A DNA stretch of 57,819 nucleotides from a virus. Numbering within the stretch: the first letter of the stretch is position 1; every line of letters starts with the position of its first letter. Positions 53,100-57,819 of the stretch are shown here, piece by piece. Under the pieces are notes generated by a model. It saw only the letters and a program-made list of their open reading frames with translations, ran no database searches and was not told the DNA's origin. The translations under genes and the position numbers were made by a program. The stretch spans positions 1-57,819 of the IMG/VR virus record IMGVR_UViG_3300040801_001904; one strand, given 5' to 3'.

Positions 53100-55613
53100 A
53101 TGAAAGAGATATTAGAATATAACCGCACCGCATGTCAAGAAGAATTTGACGACCAGCCTGGATTTTATTCCCTCAATCGCCAATTCATTCAGGAATGTTC
53201 TGAATTTGTTTGCAATATTAATGATTTGGAAGATTCTCCCTGGAAGAACAAAGATATAGTCCAATGGATCAGGGGGGATTTGAAATGTCAGATTGGACAC
53301 ATCGAAGTAAAACTACTGAAGTTCCTGCAACAAGAATACTTCCTAAAAGACTCTCCGTGTTTCTGTAAGCACAAATACATTGCAGAAAGATTAGAAACAG
53401 GAATCTCTTCTATCAATGCTGCCATAAACAGTTTGGACAAAAAGGGATTCTTAATCAAAATCTCATGGATTTATAAAGGAAGACGCATGAACACCATGCT
53501 GCTTCCTCAGATTCCAGCCCTTGTGGATCTCATCGACCAAAAGAACTATGATAACAAAGAATATAGAAAGATCTACAACAAATTCCGTAAGTTATTTACT
53601 CGTAATAGTGTTGCAATAAACAAGAAAAGGGAACAAAGGGAGTCTGAAAATATAGAACATACAAAAACAACCAATAAGTTATTGAAAACACAGCAAGTAA
53701 AAAACCCATTACTTAGATACTCTAATATACTATATATTAATACACTATTTAATAATAACTTGGTTACTATAAATACTGTATTGATTAACAGTAGTATCTT
53801 TATTTGTAGACAAATAGCAACTTTGGGAAAAAGCCCCAAAGTTGCCTCTTGTTCTGATAATACTTCTTCTTCAAAAACCACTACGATTGATAATCATAAA
53901 GTAGATACACATATTGATTCCAATGAAGATGTGGTTATTAACAAGGGGCTTGATTCTAACCAAACATATCCTCGTTTTGGATCTAAAGAAGCTTTTGTTG
54001 ATATTAAGGAGCTTAATTTAAACAAGGAGCTTGATTCTAATCAACCAGATCCATGCTTTGGTTATAAAGAAGCTTTGGTTATAAACAAGGAGCTTGATCT
54101 GAACAAGGAGCTTGATTCTAATCAATCAGATATTGAAGAGTTTGATTATGTACCTCCTCGCAAATATAAGCGTAAAAATAGAACTGAAGATTATAGATGG
54201 CTCAATGATAAAGAATTAAATGCTTGGATGTATCAGTTGAATAAGGAGAGTACAACACAGTTTACATATCATCAAAAGGTTGAGTTTCTAAAGCAACAAA
54301 AGGAAGAAGAACAAAGGTTGATAGATGAGAGGAATCAAAAGATAATCAAGAATAAGCCTGTCGCAGTAATTGATTATCCTTCAATTCCTGATCATGAAAA
54401 TAGGTTTAAGACTATTCTTAATCAAGAGCGGAATCTAATTGATGAATTATTGGCCGATAATCTTCTAAATGAGGTTAAGAGTAGTATTATGCTTGATAGA
54501 CATCTTCTAAAACGCAAAATACGCAATGAACGCTTCATGCAAAAAGACATGGTTAAGCGTTTGGCTGATAATGATTATGATTTTGATAAAATCCCTGTAT
54601 ATGATCAAAATTGCTTCAATGATTATATTTCATGCTTTCATAGCATTGATATGAAAATCCATTTCAAAATTCCATCAGATCCAGAAAGAAGAAAGAAAAC
54701 TTATCATAATTATGCCATCAATGTTCGTCGTTGTCTTCTCAGGTTAATATCAACCGGCAATGAAATTGAATGGGATTATGCAGACAAGGTTATTGAGTAT
54801 TGGAACAAATTGCCAATCAGTTCAGGAGGGCTTCAAAAGGTTCGGATAGGGTCGAAGGATAGCAAGGCATATATAAACGCCGCCATCGTCATCTCCGATT
54901 GCCTCATTCATGGTGCAAACCGGAACCTGAATACCATGTTCAAGGCAATGGACCGATTGGTAACTGCTGAAGAATGGAAAAAGCCTCCTTTCAATTGGAT
55001 AAACAATAAACCCACCATTGACCGATTCTTCATGATCAATGAAAAGAACAAACTGATACAAACCTATTTTGGAAATGATATTGATTTTGAGAAATTCATT
55101 TACGCAAAGAAATACAAGAAGAAGAATCTGAAACGTTTGGAAGTCGGATATGAAAAGTTCACAGAATTATATGTTAATCAATTCTATGGTAACAACATAG
55201 AAAAAGGCAAAGAAGTTTGTTATCGCTTTGAACATATGATCAAGAATTGGCTTGAAGAAAAGATTGAAGATATAAAGAATACGTGCCATAAATCAGGACA
55301 GATGAAAAGAAAGCTTTACAATTATAGTCTTATCACAGATCGTCAAAATGAATATGGTAACATCCCTCCTTTACTTCAGAGATTCTTTTATTACATTAAC
55401 AGAAAATACCAAGGTTCAATAACCTTTGTGGATATGTTTACCGATAAGACCTGGAATGATTTCATTATAAACCATATGCAGATAGAAGTCGGATTGACCG
55501 ATTTTTGGGAGCCGATCCGAATCAAGAGAAACGGCAATGGTAAAGGGGGAAAGGAAATAAACCATGTTACAGCACGAAGCACCCGATATACAAGAATTCC
55601 TGCGATTGCCTGA
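53100..55613 (+). CDS. Replication initiator-like protein with winged-helix N-domain and internal repeats
   Basis: The 837-residue protein has an N-terminal winged helix (HKYIAERLETGISSINAAIN, then SLDKKGFLIKI, about 90-122) like the HTH_36/lambda-O type domain of phage initiators. Residues about 200-345 are a low-complexity linker. Its DNA contains an AT-rich tract, an inverted repeat and the 81-bp repeats, with NKELDSNQ units at about 281, 308 and 335. The rest (350-837) is a helical, charged region of unknown fold (for example KRKIRNERFMQKDMVKRLAD, RRKKTYHNYAINVRRCLLRL, PFNWINNKPTIDRFFMINEK). The ATG follows AAGGAAGG. The initiator role is inferred from domain, repeats and the separate primase/helicase module. 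Confidence 0.6.
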   Translation: MKEILEYNRTACQEEFDDQPGFYSLNRQFIQECSEFVCNINDLEDSPWKNKDIVQWIRGDLKCQIGHIEVKLLKFLQQEYFLKDSPCFCKHKYIAERLETGISSINAAINSLDKKGFLIKISWIYKGRRMNTMLLPQIPALVDLIDQKNYDNKEYRKIYNKFRKLFTRNSVAINKKREQRESENIEHTKTTNKLLKTQQVKNPLLRYSNILYINTLFNNNLVTINTVLINSSIFICRQIATLGKSPKVASCSDNTSSSKTTTIDNHKVDTHIDSNEDVVINKGLDSNQTYPRFGSKEAFVDIKELNLNKELDSNQPDPCFGYKEALVINKELDLNKELDSNQSDIEEFDYVPPRKYKRKNRTEDYRWLNDKELNAWMYQLNKESTTQFTYHQKVEFLKQQKEEEQRLIDERNQKIIKNKPVAVIDYPSIPDHENRFKTILNQERNLIDELLADNLLNEVKSSIMLDRHLLKRKIRNERFMQKDMVKRLADNDYDFDKIPVYDQNCFNDYISCFHSIDMKIHFKIPSDPERRKKTYHNYAINVRRCLLRLISTGNEIEWDYADKVIEYWNKLPISSGGLQKVRIGSKDSKAYINAAIVISDCLIHGANRNLNTMFKAMDRLVTAEEWKKPPFNWINNKPTIDRFFMINEKNKLIQTYFGNDIDFEKFIYAKKYKKKNLKRLEVGYEKFTELYVNQFYGNNIEKGKEVCYRFEHMIKNWLEEKIEDIKNTCHKSGQMKRKLYNYSLITDRQNEYGNIPPLLQRFFYYINRKYQGSITFVDMFTDKTWNDFIINHMQIEVGLTDFWEPIRIKRNGNGKGGKEINHVTARSTRYTRIPAIA
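53817..53845. repeat. Perfect 11-bp inverted repeat within the coding sequence
   Basis: GCAACTTTGGG (53817-53827) and CCCAAAGTTGC (53835-53845) enclose a 7-base loop. The core CCCAAAGTTG also occurs in the leader near 53014-53023. Confidence 0.9.
53941..54128 (+). repeat. 81-bp direct repeats with iteron-like TTGATTCTAATCAA cores
   Basis: Units start at 53941, 54022 and 54103 (the last partial). Each has the palindromic core TTGATTCTAAYCAA (53950-53963, 54031-54044, 54112-54125), and degenerate cores begin at 54013 and 54094. Spacing alternates between 63 and 18 bases, which keeps the reading frame. Confidence 0.9.
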
Positions 55614-56196
55614 TTGGAGAAAGATTGAACTGAAATTAACCCAAAGCAAATTCAATAACTATCCAGTACAGACAATTGAACAGGAAAGTACCAGAAGAGA
55701 TGCTGTCTTGCAAATATGTGCATATTTTGCTATGGTGAATTTTGATGAATTTGTTGATACATTGCATCAAAACACATTCGATGGCATTTGGCCGCTTGCA
55801 ATGGAATTGTTTATTACACCACGATTGTTGGATCAAGGAGTGACCCCTTACAAACAATTGCTTGCTTTTGGTAAATGTTATTGCTGTGAGCATTTCAAAG
55901 GATACAACAATACGTATCAGCCCGTACTTGGTAAAAAGAACATAATTCCTCTCTACGGGGTTTGCTCAAAAACCAGAATTAAGAAAAAGTACTCAAGGAT
56001 TTTATCAAGGGTCAGACCGGACCAAAGGTGCGTTTCATGGAATCCAATGAGGATTTACCAGCAAGCCATAAACGCCAGGATTAAAAACCTGTTTGATGAA
56101 AAGTACACAGATTACAGTTATAACGATTATCTGATGGATCTTAAAACAATCGACATTTGGGATTTCTTCCAAAACAGATACAAATTAAAGAGCTAA
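55564..56196 (+). CDS. Cysteine-motif protein, unknown
   Basis: The 210-residue protein has a C-terminal cluster GKCYCCEHFKGYNN, then GVCSKTRIK and DQRCVSWNP, consistent with a small zinc- or Fe-S-binding domain of the C-x2-C-x-H-F type found in phage proteins. The N-terminal half is helical. It overlaps the initiator-like gene by 50 bases in another frame, and AAAGGAA precedes the ATG, so it is likely co-translated. Function not recognised; a replication accessory is possible. Confidence 0.6.
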   Translation: MLQHEAPDIQEFLRLPDWRKIELKLTQSKFNNYPVQTIEQESTRRDAVLQICAYFAMVNFDEFVDTLHQNTFDGIWPLAMELFITPRLLDQGVTPYKQLLAFGKCYCCEHFKGYNNTYQPVLGKKNIIPLYGVCSKTRIKKKYSRILSRVRPDQRCVSWNPMRIYQQAINARIKNLFDEKYTDYSYNDYLMDLKTIDIWDFFQNRYKLKS

Positions 56197-56203
56197 TATT
56201 ATT

Positions 56204-56632
56204 ATGAAAACGTTAAAGAAGGTTAAATTGAAAACCAAAAACCCTTCAAAGAATCTGGACAAGCCGGTTATCTATTCAAGCGGATTCTGCATCACCGATA
56301 ACAAAAACTTTGCCCTATTCAACGTCCCTATCAACTTTTTAGTTGACAAGGGGATCACAGATGTATTAAGTTTCAAATTAAGTGAAGATGATCTTTGGAT
56401 GCTAATTGACAGAAGCAAAAGCATTAGGCCAAGCAAAGGGACAGCTAAAGTTGCTTTCGGGGTTTTCGGTTTGGTTGATCGTGAACACTTTGATATGCTG
56501 ACGAGCATCAACCCCAATTGTCAATTCTATCCTGTTACAGAATGGTTTGGAACAGCGTCCAATAGATTATTAGTCGGGCTACCGGATAAAGAGGGAAAGC
56601 CCATTGGTGTTCTAAAAACAATCGTTGAATAG
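56204..56632 (+). CDS. Unknown protein of the replication arm
   Basis: The 142-residue protein has a basic N-terminus (MKTLKKVKLKTKNPSKN) and a compact alpha/beta body (FCITDNKNFALFNVPIN, TDVLSFKLSEDDLWMLID, GTAKVAFGVFGLVDREHF). No motif is recognised. Its stop overlaps the SD (TAGGAG) of the next gene. The position between the initiator-like gene and a basic DNA-binding-like protein suggests a DNA-related role, which is not shown. Confidence 0.55.
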   Translation: MKTLKKVKLKTKNPSKNLDKPVIYSSGFCITDNKNFALFNVPINFLVDKGITDVLSFKLSEDDLWMLIDRSKSIRPSKGTAKVAFGVFGLVDREHFDMLTSINPNCQFYPVTEWFGTASNRLLVGLPDKEGKPIGVLKTIVE

Positions 56633-56643
56633 GAGAAAAGAAA

Positions 56644-57006
56644 ATGGGACTCAAGAAACTGGCTAAGACTATTGGCAAGAAAAAGACTGTGGCTAAGGGT
56701 AAAACTGCTGCCAAGGGAAAAACGACTGCTGCTAAAAAGGGTGCTGCAAAGAAACCTGAAAAGCGTAAGAAGGCAATTGGGTTTGAAATTGATGCCGAAT
56801 ACAAAACAGCAATCGAAGAGTCTTTTGAAGCCCTTCAGGAGCATTTTGAAGCTGTCACCGATCCCCTTGGAACTTTCCTTGAAGGAATCAAAAAGGATGC
56901 TGCTATTGCGCGTGGGCATCTGATGGAACTTATCAAGGAAGCCAAAACTCTTCGTGGTCATATTCAGGACGCTAAGACGAATCTTACTCCCATTTATAAG
57001 GAGTAA
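56644..57006 (+). CDS. Histone H1-like Lys/Ala-rich DNA-binding protein
   Basis: The first ~45 residues are Lys/Ala-rich with AKKGAAKKPEKRKKA and repeated KGKTxAKGK units, the pattern of bacterial and phage histone-H1-like tails. The remaining ~75 residues form a charged amphipathic helix pair (EESFEALQEHFEAVTDPL, then DAAIARGHLMELIKEAKTLR). The codons are GC-richer than in its neighbours, suggesting high expression. DNA condensation or nucleoid takeover is likely by composition, not by homology. It is the last gene before a strong terminator. Confidence 0.65.
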   Translation: MGLKKLAKTIGKKKTVAKGKTAAKGKTTAAKKGAAKKPEKRKKAIGFEIDAEYKTAIEESFEALQEHFEAVTDPLGTFLEGIKKDAAIARGHLMELIKEAKTLRGHIQDAKTNLTPIYKE

Positions 57007-57057
57007 TATTTCATACCCCTTATAAACATCCGATTTTCTGGATGATTATGATAAAAG

Positions 57058-57084
57058 CCCCTCTCACAAGGAGGGGTTTTTTTT
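57058..57084 (+). terminator. Strong intrinsic terminator
   Basis: CCCCTC (57058-57063) pairs with GAGGGG (57071-57076) around a 7-base loop, followed by eight T. It ends the initiator-to-histone operon and separates it from the heptose kinase promoter. Confidence 0.92.
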
Positions 57085-57087
57085 GTA

Positions 57088-57116
57088 TTGATTTAACTTG
57101 GATTAATCTTTATAAT
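57088..57116 (+). promoter_or_regulatory. Strong sigma70-like promoter for the heptose kinase gene
   Basis: TTGATT (57088-57093), a 17-base spacer and a perfect TATAAT (57111-57116) directly follow the terminator. Transcription should start near 57123, about 49 bases before the ATG. Confidence 0.8.
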
Positions 57117-57171
57117 ACGTCCTGTTTGTGTGATTCTATTCAATTAAAACACTAATAAAGGACGATAATCA

Positions 57172-57819
57172 ATGTTTACATTACCGAATTACAATCTTCT
57201 CAACGTTGCTGTAATAGGTGATGTTCTTTTGGATGTTTATTACGATTGTAAAATAGAAAGAATATCTCCAGAAGCACCCGTTTTAATCGCCAAAACCAAT
57301 TGCAATCAGAAAAAGATGGCATTAGGTGGTGCTGCCAATGTTGCCAACAATTGTGCTGGATTAAAAGCAAATGTGGATCTTTATGGTATTGTTGGTTACG
57401 ATAAAACCGCAGTTGAAATGAAACAATTATGTGATGCCAAAAACATCAAAGCTCATTTCTATGCTTCAGAAAACGTTTCCACTATTCACAAGGTACGTTA
57501 CAAGAAAGATCATAATCAGGTAATAAGAATCGACTTTGAAGGAGATAAAAGACCGTATAAAGTAGATGCAAGACTCTATTACAAACTGCAAGATGATTTC
57601 TTTGATAACGTTGAAAAATACCATCTGGTTATTCTATCAGATTACAATAAAGGTACGTTGAAAGAATACTTATGTCAAAATATAATCAATAAATGCAATG
57701 CTTATAATATTCCCATATTTGTTGATCCAAAAGGTGTTTCATGGGGTAAATATGATCGGGCTACCTGTTTAACTCCAAATCTCAGAGAGTTTCAGCAAAT
57801 GGTTTCTGAGGATATTACC
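57172..57819 (+). CDS. hldE: HldE/RfaE-type D-glycero-beta-D-manno-heptose 7-phosphate kinase (3' end outside window)
   Basis: AAAGGA lies nine bases before the ATG. The visible 216 residues follow the E. coli HldE kinase domain closely: VAVIGDVLLDVYYDCKIERI with SPEAPV, ALGGAANVANN, IHKVRYKKDHNQVIRIDFEG, VILSDYNKGTL, IFVDPKG and CLTPNLREF. These are ribokinase-family (PfkB) motifs with the HldE-specific SPEAPV and SDY-x-KG signatures. The enzyme phosphorylates heptose 7-phosphate at C1 in the ADP-heptose pathway. Whether the C-terminal adenylyltransferase domain is fused cannot be seen. The gene has its own promoter and follows a terminator, so it is expressed as a separate unit. Confidence 0.9.
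   Translation, partial: MFTLPNYNLLNVAVIGDVLLDVYYDCKIERISPEAPVLIAKTNCNQKKMALGGAANVANNCAGLKANVDLYGIVGYDKTAVEMKQLCDAKNIKAHFYASENVSTIHKVRYKKDHNQVIRIDFEGDKRPYKVDARLYYKLQDDFFDNVEKYHLVILSDYNKGTLKEYLCQNIINKCNAYNIPIFVDPKGVSWGKYDRATCLTPNLREFQQMVSEDIT

Larger units (their letters stand above)
53690..54128. other. Candidate replication origin inside the initiator-like gene
   Basis: An AT-rich tract (about 53690-53815), a perfect 11-bp inverted repeat (53817-53845) and iteron-like repeats (53941-54128) lie in this order within one coding sequence. Lambda ori has the same elements, an AT-rich region and iterons with dyad symmetry, inside gene O. The role here is inferred from structure only. Confidence 0.4.

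Noticed and set aside
53941-54128. CRISPR array
   Set aside because: 81-bp coding repeats with only two and a partial unit; no spacer structure.
1-57819. Lysogeny genes, tRNA genes, insertion sequences
   Set aside because: No integrase, C-type repressor pair, cloverleaf or transposase with terminal inverted repeats was seen on either strand.

Overview
This is part of a tailed-phage genome (Caudoviricetes), AT-rich, with a long non-contractile (siphovirus-type) tail and an HK97-type head. The reasons are an unbroken series of terminase, portal, protease, capsid, connectors, tail tube, frameshifted tail chaperone, tape measure and a lambda-like tail tip (gpM/L/K/J order), with no sheath or baseplate wedge genes. 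A Gram-negative host is likely: there are strong Shine-Dalgarno sites, sigma70-like promoters, a heptose-7-phosphate kinase and two heptosyltransferase-like (GT9) genes. I see no integrase, tRNA, CRISPR array or clear endolysin. Both ends of the window cut through genes.

Layout. (1) 1-3743, plus strand: DnaB-type helicase (5' end missing), SF2 helicase and DnaG-type primase. (2) A convergent hairpin at 3734-3765. (3) 3788-52288, minus strand, to be read from right to left: terminase small and large subunits, an HNH-AP2 homing endonuclease, portal, protease with acidic scaffold-like tail, major capsid protein, decoration-like protein, connectors and closure proteins, tail tube, several large structural proteins, tail chaperones G and G-T, a 2211-residue tape measure, tail tip with Fe-S-like gpL, NlpC/P60 gpK and two tandem J-like hubs. 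A large receptor-binding and decoration cluster follows (lectin-like, beta-helix, propeller and collar proteins), interspersed with two GT9 glycosyltransferases, a receiver-like protein and two holin candidates. (4) 52289-52402: a short divergent promoter region. (5) 52403-57006, plus strand: a small unknown gene, a promoter plus terminator-like leader, a replication-initiator-like gene with an internal iteron array, two unknown genes and a histone-H1-like basic protein. (6) A strong terminator and promoter, then an HldE/RfaE-type kinase that runs off the right edge.

How it fits together. The helicases, primase and initiator-like protein form a replication module split between the two plus-strand arms. 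The initiator gene carries an AT-rich tract, a perfect inverted repeat and 81-bp direct repeats, much as lambda ori lies inside gene O. The minus-strand block builds the virion. Its most heavily expressed genes (capsid, decoration, tube and a 624-residue protein) have higher-GC codon use, and each is followed by a strong hairpin. The most unusual feature is the combination of a heptose kinase gene under its own promoter with two GT9 enzymes embedded in the tail-fibre cluster. One of them has a cysteine cluster like that of protein-heptosylating enzymes. Together they suggest that the phage makes ADP-heptose and attaches heptose either to its own virion or to the host surface.

No stretch longer than 300 bases lacks a gene. 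The longest gap (52817-53099) holds a promoter, a terminator-like hairpin and a possible 40-codon leader ORF.
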